From Streptomyces carminius (GTDB taxonomy: Bacteria > Actinomycetota > Actinomycetes > Streptomycetales > Streptomycetaceae): DNA of 64,000 bases. This document shows positions 52,604 to 61,645 of this stretch, in pieces. The position numbers were made by a program, and so were the translations under genes. The stretch lies in NCBI RefSeq assembly GCF_002794255.1, contig NZ_PGGW01000052.1:25797-89796 (forward strand), in the 5' to 3' direction. The notes beneath the pieces were generated by a model, which did not search any database, was not told the origin of the DNA, and saw nothing but the letters and a program-made list of their open reading frames with translations. Every line of letters starts with the position of its first letter. Positions within the stretch are counted from its first letter, which is position 1.

Positions 52604-55600
52604 ATGACGCAGACCAGACAGCTCCAACGCGGTGATGTGCTCTTGCTGAGGGCCGCTGTGCTCCCGCTCACCGCCCAGCGCACCCAGTGGCCTGACCCGG
52701 ACGATCCGGCCGACTGCCGCCGGTGGCTCGTCGATGTAGCGGCCTGTTCTTCCTTCACCGATGCGGTGAGAGCCGCATCCCCACAACTCGCCCGAGCCGT
52801 CGACCACATCATCGAAGACGAGGACTCCCCTCCGAAAAAGGTGCGCAAGGTGGTGGGCGCGACGGCCCGGTACCTCTTGCGGGCCGCCGGACGCCCCACG
52901 CCGTTCGGCCTGTTCGCCGGCGTGGCCACCGCGAAGTGTGGACCGGCAGAGGGAAGGATCGGTACCGGCCACGGTGTCTTCGCCCGTCCGGACACGCTCT
53001 GGCTCGACCATGTCCGCCGCAGTCTCCAGCGACGGCCTGACGTACTGTCCCAACTGGCCCTTCAGGTGAACGACCTGACCGCACGGCATGGCGATGTACT
53101 GGTACGGCCACTGCCCGGTGGCCGTACCGCGAGCGCTGCCATCACCCGGCCACTCTCGGTGATTCTCGCGCTGGCCGCCCACCCCGTTTCGTGCCGGGAG
53201 ATCACTGATCGGCTGATCAAACTGGGTGGCACCGCCGAGCAGATCGCCCACCTCCTCACGGACATGTTGGAAGCGGGCTTCCTCATCAGTGACCTGTCGG
53301 CGCCTCTGACGGAGCCCGACCCCCTGGGGTACATGCTGCGTGTTCTGCGCCCCTTCGCGGAACGCCTGGATCCTGAAACGGCCGGCCTGCTCAATGACCT
53401 GGAGGACGTGCGCGGTCTGCTCGCCGGACACGATGCGACGGCCACTCCGGCCGCCGCGCAGGAATTGCGTCATACGGCTGAGAAACGCATGAGCGGCGTC
53501 AGCGACCGAGGCCGGACGCGCATCAGCGTGGACCTGCGACTCGATGCCACCGTCCGCGTCCCGGCGCCGGTGCTGAAGGAGGCCGAGCACGCCGCGGAGG
53601 CGCTGCTGCGGCTGACGCGAAACATGGGCGAGAAGCCCCTGTGGGCCGCGTACCACAGTCTGTTCTGGGAACGGTACGGCGCCGGCAGTCTGGTCCCGCT
53701 GCGGGATGCGGTCGACCTCGCGGCCGGGGTGGGGCTGCCGGCGGACTTCCCGATGTCGGTGTGGTCGGAGCCGCCCACCAGGACGCTGCCGCGTGATGAG
53801 TTGCTGATGGCCAAGGCGTGGCAGGCCGCGCTCACCGGTGCCCGTGAGCTCCGGCTCACGGACGCGGACCTCGACGAGCTGTGCGTCGGTACCAGCCGCC
53901 ATGACGCGGCCATCGCTCCGCACGTGGAGATGGCGATGCGGGTGCATGCGCCGACGACGCAGGCTCTGGACCGGGGCGACTTCACCCTGTCCGTGCGTCC
54001 CGCCTGGAGCACCGGCACCCTCACGGGCCGGTTCGCCACCGCCCTCCCGGACAGTGGCCTTGACGAGGTGTACCGGCGACTTCCCACTCTGGTGGACGGC
54101 GCGCTGCCCGCCCAGCTCTCCTTCACCCCGGTCCACCCGCACGCCGAGAACGTGGCCCGGACCCCCGCCCTTCTCCCGTACGTGATCCCCGTCGGCGAGC
54201 ACCGGGCCCCGGCCGGCTGTCTGATCCCGCTTGATGACCTGGCGGTGCTGTCCACCAGCAAACGACTGCACCTGGTCAGTCTCTCGCGGCGCCGCGTCGT
54301 CGAACCGGTCGTTCTGCACCCGCTCGCCCTGGAGAAGCAGGCGCCGCCGATCGCCCGGTTCATCGCCCTTCTCGGGCGCGGCTTCGCCACCGCCTGGACC
54401 CGGTTCGACTGGGGTCCCCTCGCCGCCGGGGTGCCGTACCTACCCCGGGTCCGCTACCGCAAGGCGATCCTCTCTCCGGCCCGCTGGCGTCTGTCCGCCG
54501 CCGACCTTCCACCCGACTCCTTCCAGCCTTCCTGGCAGGACGCTCTGAGCGGCTGGACCCGGACGTGGAGGTGCCCGAACCTCGTCGAGCTGCGCGACGA
54601 CGACCGCACCCTGCGCCTGAACCTGGACGAGTCACTGCACGCACGGCTCTTGCACGGCCACCTACGGCGCCACGGCAACGCCGAGCTGCTCGAAGCTGCG
54701 GACGAGCGGGACTTCGGCTGGATCGGCCATGCCCACGAACTCACCCTGCCGCTCACCTCCACCCTGCCGCCCCTGCCCCACCCCGATCTGGCAGCGGCCC
54801 CGGTCGTGACCAACCGGATGCTGCCGATGCCCGGAGATGTCCAGCAGCGGTGGGTGCAGGCCAAACTGTTCACCCACCCGATGGCCATGGACCAGATCCT
54901 CACCTGCCGCCTGCCCAGTCTCCTCGAATCGCTGGGCGCCCCCGGCATCTGGTTCGTGCGCTACCGCACCGGGCAGGAGGAGGACCACCTCCGACTGCGC
55001 ATCGCGGCGCGCGGCTCGGAGGAGCAGGCCACAGCGGTACGGACTGTCGCCCGCTGGGCCGCACACCTGCGGGACGAGGCGCTCGTCTCCCGGCTCGTCT
55101 TCGACGGCTACCGCCCCGAGTTCGGCCGCTACGGCATCGGACCGGCCCTGGAGGCCGCCGAGGCCGTGTTCGTCGCCGACAGCGACGCGATCCGGTACGC
55201 GCTCGCCGACCTGACCGGCCTGGGCCGGCATGTCCTGTGCGCACTCGGAATGATCGACATCGCCCGGGGTCTCCTCGGCGAGGAGGAAGGCATCCGCCGG
55301 CTGGCCACCACACCCGCTCGCGGCAAGGTCCTGCTCAGGATCACCCGCCAGACGCTGCACCACGTCCGCACCGAGTCCCTCACGCCACGCCCCAACGGCC
55401 CGGTCCGCCTGGCCGACGCGTACGAACGGCGCCGCACCACCCTCGCCACGTACCGGTCCCACCTCACCGACGAGCAGACCGGCTCGGTACTGGAGTCGTT
55501 GCTGCACATGCACCACAACCGGCTCATGGGCCCGGACCGGGAATCCGAGGCAGCCTGCCGCCACGCCGCCCGGCAAGCATGCCGCTCCCTCCTCGCACAG

Positions 55601-55615
55601 GAAGCAACACGGTGA
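52604..55615 (+). CDS. Class I lanthipeptide dehydratase LanB (fused glutamylation and elimination domains)
   Basis: 1003 residues. N-terminal Lant_dehydr_N part: VLLLRAAVLPLTAQ, KVRKVVGATARYLLRAAGRPTPFGLFAGVA, EALLRLTRNMGEKPLWAAYHSLFWERYGAGSLVPL. C-terminal thiopeptide-type elimination part: WVQAKLFTHPMAMDQIL, GIWFVRYRTGQEEDHLRLRI, ALGMIDIARGLLG. It uses glutamyl-tRNA to dehydrate Ser/Thr of the precursor. ATG 52604; RBS weak. The lanC start overlaps its stop by 4 nt. Confidence 0.92.
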   Translation: MTQTRQLQRGDVLLLRAAVLPLTAQRTQWPDPDDPADCRRWLVDVAACSSFTDAVRAASPQLARAVDHIIEDEDSPPKKVRKVVGATARYLLRAAGRPTPFGLFAGVATAKCGPAEGRIGTGHGVFARPDTLWLDHVRRSLQRRPDVLSQLALQVNDLTARHGDVLVRPLPGGRTASAAITRPLSVILALAAHPVSCREITDRLIKLGGTAEQIAHLLTDMLEAGFLISDLSAPLTEPDPLGYMLRVLRPFAERLDPETAGLLNDLEDVRGLLAGHDATATPAAAQELRHTAEKRMSGVSDRGRTRISVDLRLDATVRVPAPVLKEAEHAAEALLRLTRNMGEKPLWAAYHSLFWERYGAGSLVPLRDAVDLAAGVGLPADFPMSVWSEPPTRTLPRDELLMAKAWQAALTGARELRLTDADLDELCVGTSRHDAAIAPHVEMAMRVHAPTTQALDRGDFTLSVRPAWSTGTLTGRFATALPDSGLDEVYRRLPTLVDGALPAQLSFTPVHPHAENVARTPALLPYVIPVGEHRAPAGCLIPLDDLAVLSTSKRLHLVSLSRRRVVEPVVLHPLALEKQAPPIARFIALLGRGFATAWTRFDWGPLAAGVPYLPRVRYRKAILSPARWRLSAADLPPDSFQPSWQDALSGWTRTWRCPNLVELRDDDRTLRLNLDESLHARLLHGHLRRHGNAELLEAADERDFGWIGHAHELTLPLTSTLPPLPHPDLAAAPVVTNRMLPMPGDVQQRWVQAKLFTHPMAMDQILTCRLPSLLESLGAPGIWFVRYRTGQEEDHLRLRIAARGSEEQATAVRTVARWAAHLRDEALVSRLVFDGYRPEFGRYGIGPALEAAEAVFVADSDAIRYALADLTGLGRHVLCALGMIDIARGLLGEEEGIRRLATTPARGKVLLRITRQTLHHVRTESLTPRPNGPVRLADAYERRRTTLATYRSHLTDEQTGSVLESLLHMHHNRLMGPDRESEAACRHAARQACRSLLAQEATR

Positions 55616-56763
55616 ACGACCTCACGCACGACCTGGGCCGCGGCCTCGCCGGAACCGCGCTCCACCAGGCGGTCGCCGCTCGGGACAGCGGGCAGTGGGA
55701 CGCGATGCACACCACCGCAAGGACTCTGACCGGACAACCGGCCGTCAGCCATCCCGCCGGCGCGAGCCTCTATCGCGGGGCACCGGCCGTGGCCTACGTC
55801 CTCCAGGTGGCCGGCCACCCGGCCTACCGCTCCGCCCTCGGCAACCTCGACAGCGTGCTCGCCACGCTCGTACGCACACGGCTCGCGGACGCTCATCACC
55901 GCATGGAGGCAGGTCGTCCACCGCACATGCGGGAGTACGACCTGATCTCCGGCCTGACCGGACTGGGCGCACTCCTCCTGCGCCGAGGCACACACCCAGA
56001 ACTCCTCGACGGTGTCCTGCGCTACCTGGTGCGGCTCCTCCGACAGCCGGTCATCCTCCACGGTGAGGAAGTCCCTGGCTGGTGGACCTCGGACAGCCCG
56101 AGCGGTCGGCCCGACGCCGCCTGGCCGACCGGGCACGGCAACTTCGGCATGGCGCACGGTGTCGCCGGGCCTATCGCGCTCCTTGCCCTGAGCGCGCGTG
56201 CCGGGCACACCGTGACCGGCCAGTACCAGGCCCTGACGCAGTGCTGCCGCCTCCTGCAGGAGCGAGCGCACCACCTCGCCAACGGCGGCCCCGCCTGGCC
56301 GGAGACCATCACCCTCGACGCGTGGCTCAACAGATCACCGGCGCCGAAGCGTCCTGGTAGACCATCGTGGTGCTATGGCACCCCCGGCATCGGGCGCGCC
56401 CTACAGCTCGCAGCGATCGCGTGCTCGTGCGCGACCACACAACGCCTGGCCGAGGACGCCCTCACGACCTGTGCTGCTGATCCCGAACAGCTCACCCGTG
56501 TCGATGACGCCACGGCCTGCCACGGCTGGGCCGGACTCTGCCTCTCCGTCCACCTGGCCGCCGCCGACACCGCTCCGGACAGCGCACTCCGACGCGTACT
56601 GCCGTTCCTGCGCTCCCGCTTCGCAGTCCACCTGGCGCAGCATGCGCTTCCCGATACCGCCGGGCTCCTGACCGGTGGCGAGGGAACCCTCCTCGCACTC
56701 CGCGCCCTCGACTCCACCCGCCCTGTCGCCACAGGGTGGGAGACCTGCCTCCTCCTCAACTGA
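55612..56763 (+). CDS. Lanthionine synthetase LanC
   Basis: 383 residues. Zinc ligands Cys254 (PSWCYGTPG), Cys303 and His304 (ATACHGWAG) are all present, as is the conserved GNFGMAHGVAGPIALLAL motif near 176-190. It adds Cys thiols to dehydrated residues to form (methyl)lanthionine rings. GTG start overlaps lanB (GTGA). Confidence 0.93.
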   Translation: MNDLTHDLGRGLAGTALHQAVAARDSGQWDAMHTTARTLTGQPAVSHPAGASLYRGAPAVAYVLQVAGHPAYRSALGNLDSVLATLVRTRLADAHHRMEAGRPPHMREYDLISGLTGLGALLLRRGTHPELLDGVLRYLVRLLRQPVILHGEEVPGWWTSDSPSGRPDAAWPTGHGNFGMAHGVAGPIALLALSARAGHTVTGQYQALTQCCRLLQERAHHLANGGPAWPETITLDAWLNRSPAPKRPGRPSWCYGTPGIGRALQLAAIACSCATTQRLAEDALTTCAADPEQLTRVDDATACHGWAGLCLSVHLAAADTAPDSALRRVLPFLRSRFAVHLAQHALPDTAGLLTGGEGTLLALRALDSTRPVATGWETCLLLN

Positions 56764-56773
56764 AAGAGCCACG

Positions 56774-57985
56774 GTGAACGACACCTCCACCTTCGACGAC
56801 CTGCGCAACCGCCTCGTGGACGAGATCATCACCAAACGCCCTCTGCCCGCTCCGATCGAGCGGGCCCTGCGCACCGTCCGCCGGGACCTCCACCTGCCCG
56901 GTCTCGACCCGGCCGACGCCTACACCAACCGGGCCGTCACCATCAAGGACAACCCCGACGGCCCGCTCGCCCTGTCCTGCGCCTCCGTGCCGTCCACCGT
57001 CGCGATGATGCTCGCTCAACTCGCCCCACAGCCCGGCGACCACATCCTGGAGGTCGGTGCCGGAACCGGCTACAACGCCGCTCTTCTCGCCGAACTCGTC
57101 GGCCACGAAGGCAAAGTCACCACTGTCGACATCGACCCCGGCGTCGTCCTCCACGCCCGCCAGGCCCTCAACCGCACCGGCTACGAACACGTCAGGGTCA
57201 TGGAACACGACGGCCTGAAGGGCGCCCCCCAACACGCCCCCTACACCCGCATGATCGCCACCGTCGGCCTCTGGGACGTCCCTGCCTCCTGGTGGCAGCA
57301 ACTCGCCGACGGCGGCCGACTCGTCCTCCCGCTCCGCTGGCGCGGCCAGGCCCGCTCCGTCGCCCTCACCCGCCAGGGCGACACCCTCGTCTCCGACGGC
57401 ATGGAACTGTGCGGCTTCGTCCCCATCATCGGCCAGACCGGAGAGCGCACCACCGAGCTCGCCGACGGCACCGTCCGTCTCCACCACGACCAGGACCAAC
57501 CCGTCGGCCCCGACCAGCTCGCCGAGGTGCTCTCCACACCGCCCATCGAGCTGTGGTCGCAAGCCCGTGTCGGCAGCGAGGAGACCTTCGACGGCATCTG
57601 GCTGCGTGCCACCGCCTCCGACGATGCCGTCTGCCGCATCGAAGTCACCAGCAAGGCACTGGATGAAGGAGTGCGGTGCCCCGCCATCCCCGGCCGCAGC
57701 CCCGCCCTCGTCTCCGGCAGTTCTCTTGCCTACCTGATCGCCGAACGCGACAACGCAGATCCCGAGCGGCCGTCGCGCCTCGGTGCGGCGGGGTACGGAC
57801 CCGACGGCGCCGCTCTGGCGCGTACTTTGATCGCCCACATCGCCGCTTGGAGCGCCGATCGCGCCGCAGCACCACACATGACCATCCACCCCGCAGGAAC
57901 CGCAGACGTGACCCTTCCGGAAGGACACGCCATCGACAAGGAGGACAGCCGCGTCGTGCTGTCCTTCGCCATGGCGAGGACGTGA
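56774..57985 (+). CDS. FxLD-system isoaspartyl-type O-methyltransferase (LanS/OlvSA-like)
   Basis: 403 residues: PIMT-like core with ILEVGAGTGYNAALLAELVG (motif I, residues 91-110), TTVDIDPGVV, and RMIATVGLWDVPASWWQQL, plus a 180-residue C-terminal extension ending LSFAMART. Homologues in lanthipeptide clusters methylate a ring-constrained Asp, giving an aspartimide and then isoAsp. Same enzyme class as the one at 14432. It begins 10 nt after lanC; last gene of the cluster. Confidence 0.9.
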   Translation: MNDTSTFDDLRNRLVDEIITKRPLPAPIERALRTVRRDLHLPGLDPADAYTNRAVTIKDNPDGPLALSCASVPSTVAMMLAQLAPQPGDHILEVGAGTGYNAALLAELVGHEGKVTTVDIDPGVVLHARQALNRTGYEHVRVMEHDGLKGAPQHAPYTRMIATVGLWDVPASWWQQLADGGRLVLPLRWRGQARSVALTRQGDTLVSDGMELCGFVPIIGQTGERTTELADGTVRLHHDQDQPVGPDQLAEVLSTPPIELWSQARVGSEETFDGIWLRATASDDAVCRIEVTSKALDEGVRCPAIPGRSPALVSGSSLAYLIAERDNADPERPSRLGAAGYGPDGAALARTLIAHIAAWSADRAAAPHMTIHPAGTADVTLPEGHAIDKEDSRVVLSFAMART

Positions 57986-58197
57986 AGGACAGGGGCGAGG
58001 TTTCGTCCTTGAGGCTGTCCACAGGCGAAACCCTGTGCCCGGCCCGGGGCGCTTCAGGGCTCCGGGACCGGTGCGTGCGCGCCTGGGCGGGGACGGCGGT
58101 GACTGGTGGGGGTTCCGGTCCGTGCACCACGGGTACGGTCTCCGCCCGGACACGAGGCGGAAGGCGGCTGCTTTCCGGTACCCATCGGGATGGAATC

Positions 58198-58743
58198 TCA
58201 GGGCGCCAGGACGCCGAGAGCGGTGAGCACGGTGAGCAGCAGGAAGGCAACCGCCCAGCGGATGCACTGGTTCTTCCGGAAGGCGATCCGGCTGGTGTCC
58301 CGCAGCACGCGGGTCAGCCGGGTCTCCGCCGCGCCGACGCTGTCGTGCAGTACAGCGGGCAGGCGGCCTTCCCGGGACGCCCGGACCACGTCCCCGAAGT
58401 ACGCCAGGGTCGGCGGCCCGCCACTCACCATGCTGCCCAGCCGCGGTACCACGGCCAGGAGCAGGGCCAGCAGCGCCCCGGTCGCCGAGAGCACCGCGGT
58501 CCACCACAGCGGAGCCGTCCACGGGGCGGCCTCGGCACGCCGCACCAGCAGCATCCCCAGCAGTGACGCGGCGGCCGCCAGCAGGACGGCGGCCTTGCCG
58601 TCGGCACGGCCGATCTCGGCCTGGTTCTGCGCGACCAGTTCGCGCAGCAGCGCGGTGGTGTCCGGCGTGGGGGCCGGCGCCGTGCGTGGCCGGGACGGTC
58701 GGCTTCGGCGCAGACCGCGGAGCAGCGACGTCCCGGCCGTCAT
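58198..58743 (-). CDS. Pycsar effector-like membrane protein (PycTM, DUF5706)
   Basis: 181 residues. LRELVAQNQAEIGRADGKAAVLLAAAASLLGML (helix 1), a second helix TAVLSATGALLALLLAVVPRLG, then TLAYFGDVVRASREGRL and ETRLTRVLRDTSRIAFRKNQCIRWAVAFLLLTVLTALGVLAP (helix 3). The order and the ADxKAxxLL, LLAVxPRxG, YFGD and SRIAxRKxQ motifs match Pycsar effector-family proteins, which open or damage the inner membrane when the cyclic pyrimidine signal is made. Its ATG shares one base with the stop of the preceding gene. Last gene of the cyclase operon. Confidence 0.88.
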   Translation of the reverse strand: MTAGTSLLRGLRRSRPSRPRTAPAPTPDTTALLRELVAQNQAEIGRADGKAAVLLAAAASLLGMLLVRRAEAAPWTAPLWWTAVLSATGALLALLLAVVPRLGSMVSGGPPTLAYFGDVVRASREGRLPAVLHDSVGAAETRLTRVLRDTSRIAFRKNQCIRWAVAFLLLTVLTALGVLAP

Positions 58744-59612
58744 CACGGCCTCCCGTTCACGTGGTTGCCGTGCGGCCCGCGGATCTCCCGTACCCGGGCC
58801 AGCACCTCCCGTCCCTGGGGGATGCCCATCTCCGTGAGCACCTCGGCCACCTTGACGCCGAGGAAGCCCCGCTCTTCTCCGGTCAGACCGGCCAGGAGCG
58901 CCGCCAGGGATCCCTCCCAGGACTTCTGCTCGGTCAGCGAGTCGCGGTGGTCCTCCGTCCACTCCAGCACCTCGCGGGCCTGCTCCGGATGGTGCAGCAG
59001 CCACAGGGCCGTGAGGCTCCGCGGCCCTTCGGCGACCGCATCGCGGTAGAAGCGGTACGCCTCCCGGTCCGTCTCGGACCAGGCCGGGAGTAGCGCCGGT
59101 CCGGCGGGGTGGGGAGGCGTCGCGACCGCGCGCCGGAGCCGGTAGACGATGCCCCAGTCCTCCATCTCGTGGTCCTGGTGGTAGGGATCAGGTGCCTCCA
59201 CCGTGCCCGCCGGCCGGGTGGTGCGGCGGGCCACGTCCTGGGCGATCCGCTCGGTCACCTCCTCCTCCAGGATCTCGGTCCGGATGATCCGGACCGGGTC
59301 GACGACCCGCCAGGTCACGGCGTGCCGTGACACCGGGCGGGGCCCCGCGCCCTCCGAACGGACGGGCACGTTCACCCAGCCCGGTCGTTCGGTGAGCGAG
59401 ACCCAGACGATCCGGTCGTACTCCCGGCGCAGGACCCCGCCGACCCCCGGGCGGGGGTGGCCGGAGGCCTCCGGTCCCTGCGGGTGCTCGACCCTCGCAG
59501 TGCCGTCCCGGGCCAGCAGGACCAGCGCCCGGTCCACCCGGGATCCCCAGCGCAGCCCCAGCAGGGCGCGCAGCGGTGAGGATGTCAGCGGTTCCACCAG
59601 TGGCCCGGTCAT
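58743..59612 (-). CDS. Hypothetical protein of the cyclase operon (possible SPFH/band-7-like N-domain)
   Basis: 289 residues. The N-terminal half (GSRVDRALVLLARDGTARV, REYDRIVWVSLTERPGWVNVPVRSE, VSRHAVTWRVVDPVRIIRTEILEEEVTERIAQDVA) is beta-rich and then helical, weakly like an SPFH domain in the VTWRVVDPVR stretch. The C-terminal half is helical (LTALWLLHHPEQAREVLEWTEDHR, LAGLTGEERGFLGVKVAEVLTEMGIPQGREVLARV). No catalytic motif. ATG overlaps the NTPase stop by 4 nt. Function unknown, likely a relay or scaffold. Confidence 0.7.
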   Translation of the reverse strand: MTGPLVEPLTSSPLRALLGLRWGSRVDRALVLLARDGTARVEHPQGPEASGHPRPGVGGVLRREYDRIVWVSLTERPGWVNVPVRSEGAGPRPVSRHAVTWRVVDPVRIIRTEILEEEVTERIAQDVARRTTRPAGTVEAPDPYHQDHEMEDWGIVYRLRRAVATPPHPAGPALLPAWSETDREAYRFYRDAVAEGPRSLTALWLLHHPEQAREVLEWTEDHRDSLTEQKSWEGSLAALLAGLTGEERGFLGVKVAEVLTEMGIPQGREVLARVREIRGPHGNHVNGRP

Positions 59613-61645
59613 GCCGGAGCTCCTTCCTCCGGGCCCTCGCCCGGTGCGGCGGCGCGGCTGTGCACGCGTGAGAGGACGAAACGAATGACGCCACGCTGCT
59701 TCGCGGCCGTCTCCGAGAGCGCGGCGTAGAAGGAGTCGAACCGAGTGAGCCGCTGAGGCTCGGCCGCCGCCTCCGCGTCGAGGAGACCCTTGGCCACCGT
59801 GTCATACAGCGCCGGATCGTCCAGCGAGGCCAGCACCAGGGGCAGCACCGCCCGGGGAGCCTCACAGACCAGCCCGGCCAGCGACAGTCTGCGGCCGCCC
59901 TGGGGGCTCCGCTCCGGGAAGGCGCCGGAGGCCAGCGACTCCAGCACCGAGACGGCGTACGTGTGGCGCGGGGTACCGCTCGGTGCGGTGAGCCAGCGGA
60001 CCAGCCGGTCGAGAACCTTCTCGTCATTCGCCTGCTCGCTGAGCAGCACCCCGAGGGCGAAGGACACCGCGCTGCGCAGCCGCGGTTCGAAGTCGGTTCC
60101 GGACGGCTGGGCGCCCAGCACCGTGTCCAGCAGCCCCAGTGCCTGATCGGAGTGGGCCAGACCGAAGCTTCCCGCGCAGGTCTCGGCCGCGGTGCAGCGC
60201 AGGTTGGGGTTGGGCGACCGGCTCCACTGACGCAGTTGCTGGCGCACCGCACTCGACAGCTCGCTGTGCTGCGAGACCTCGCCGAGGGCGTACGCCACCA
60301 GGCGCCGCTGCCAGCGGGTGTCCGAGCTCGCGAAGCCGTAGAGCTGGCCCAGTGCGCCCGCCCCGGTGGCGTGGCACAGCACCTTTCCGAGGGCGGTGCC
60401 CGCGGTCAGGTCCATCCCCTGCTGGTACGCGGACTGGCGCAGTACGTCCAGGAGCGTGTCCGCCATTCCCTCGTGGTCCAGCCACAGCCGCCGCAGGATC
60501 TCGTCGGCCTGGTACCTGTGCCGGAACATGACGGGTTGCGTCCAGTAGCGGTACGCCCCGACCCTGTCGATACGGCGCGGCAGCGTGTGGGCCCCCACCT
60601 GGCCCAGCCGTTCCTCCAGGCTGCGTCCGAGCAGGTCCGTCTCCGGGCCGGGTACGGGTGCGGTCTGCCCGGTGCGGGCGGCGAGAGCCGGCCGCAGCCG
60701 GGCCGCGAAACGGGTGACCACGGTCCGATCCTGCCTCTCCAGCAGGGCGACCGCCGCGGTGAGCGCCAGCCCGTCGGCGTTGCCGCGCACCTCGTTCAGC
60801 ACCTTCGCGGTGGTTTCGGCCGCGCTGCTCGGGAGACCGGCGACCGCGTCCGGCACGTTGCGCGTTCCGGACGCGACGTCGCGCAGCGCCTCGGCGACAC
60901 CGGCGCCGACGGCCGGGGAGCTTCCGGGACCGAGGTGGTCCCTGAACTCGTCCCCGTTGAGGTGGGACAGCGCCGTGGAGAGCTGCTCGGCGGTGAGGCC
61001 GCCGGTCCGGACCATGGTGCGCAGATGCTTCTGCGCGACGTCGTACGCGCTCGGCGGGACGTGGGGGACCTGCCGGCTCTCCGTACCGTGCGGCAGCGGC
61101 GACTCCCTCCTCAGGGTGACCACCAGGTGGGCGCCGATTCCCCTCAGCCGGTCGTCCAGCGCGTTGAGGGCGACCTCGCTCAGGTTCTCCGCGACGTCCG
61201 GTTCGAGCCACTGGAGGAGGTAGCCGCGTGCGGCCGACGGGGACCAGCGGGTCAGGTCCTGCCCGGTGTCCAGCCCGGTGATGCCGTCGGCGCCGTGCCG
61301 TTCGCGCAGCAGCGCGAAGGCGGCGGTGCCGGTGCCGGTGCCGCCATCCCCGCGCAGTAGCAGGACGCGGCGGTCCAGTATCTTGCGGCACTGCGGGAAC
61401 GAGGGGGGCTCCACGAAGGCCCGCAGCCGTTCCTCGACATCCCGGGCGGGGTAGGGGCCCTCCCGGAAGCGGGGCCTGAGCACCTCGGCCGTCGCGTCGT
61501 CGGCGGTGGGCAGGACGTTGTAGTAGATGCTGCCGTGGACGTTTCCCGTTACGCCGACTCCCCGCACGTCCTGCTGGTTGCCCTCGTAGACGCCGGCCGG
61601 GGCCGGGCGGGCCGCCGGGGCCGGCGCGTCGTCTCCGGTGCTCAT
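59609..61645 (-). CDS. Large NTPase-like repeat protein of the cyclase operon
   Basis: 678 residues. Residues 20-42 form a Gly-rich motif shared with the cyclase C-terminus. A P-loop-like segment LLLRGDGGTGTGTAAFALLRE lies at 96-116, with Thr in place of the usual Walker A Lys, and DRRVLLLRG before it is the usual strand. The C-terminal 350 residues look like HEAT-type helical repeats (QRRLVAYALGEVSQHSELSSAVRQQLRQW, NLRCTAAETCAGSFGLAHSDQALGLLDTVL). Possibly a STAND-like signalling relay with weak or no ATPase. Overlaps the cyclase gene by 4 nt. Confidence 0.75.
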   Translation of the reverse strand: MSTGDDAPAPAARPAPAGVYEGNQQDVRGVGVTGNVHGSIYYNVLPTADDATAEVLRPRFREGPYPARDVEERLRAFVEPPSFPQCRKILDRRVLLLRGDGGTGTGTAAFALLRERHGADGITGLDTGQDLTRWSPSAARGYLLQWLEPDVAENLSEVALNALDDRLRGIGAHLVVTLRRESPLPHGTESRQVPHVPPSAYDVAQKHLRTMVRTGGLTAEQLSTALSHLNGDEFRDHLGPGSSPAVGAGVAEALRDVASGTRNVPDAVAGLPSSAAETTAKVLNEVRGNADGLALTAAVALLERQDRTVVTRFAARLRPALAARTGQTAPVPGPETDLLGRSLEERLGQVGAHTLPRRIDRVGAYRYWTQPVMFRHRYQADEILRRLWLDHEGMADTLLDVLRQSAYQQGMDLTAGTALGKVLCHATGAGALGQLYGFASSDTRWQRRLVAYALGEVSQHSELSSAVRQQLRQWSRSPNPNLRCTAAETCAGSFGLAHSDQALGLLDTVLGAQPSGTDFEPRLRSAVSFALGVLLSEQANDEKVLDRLVRWLTAPSGTPRHTYAVSVLESLASGAFPERSPQGGRRLSLAGLVCEAPRAVLPLVLASLDDPALYDTVAKGLLDAEAAAEPQRLTRFDSFYAALSETAAKQRGVIRFVLSRVHSRAAAPGEGPEEGAPA

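Noticed and set aside
52049..54319. 756-residue open frame opposite lanB
   Set aside because: Shadow of the dehydratase gene; crosses the precursor gene and its hairpin.
57986..58197. Extra gene between the lanthipeptide methyltransferase and the PycTM gene
   Set aside because: The convergent 212-nt gap contains no frame with start, RBS and plausible composition.
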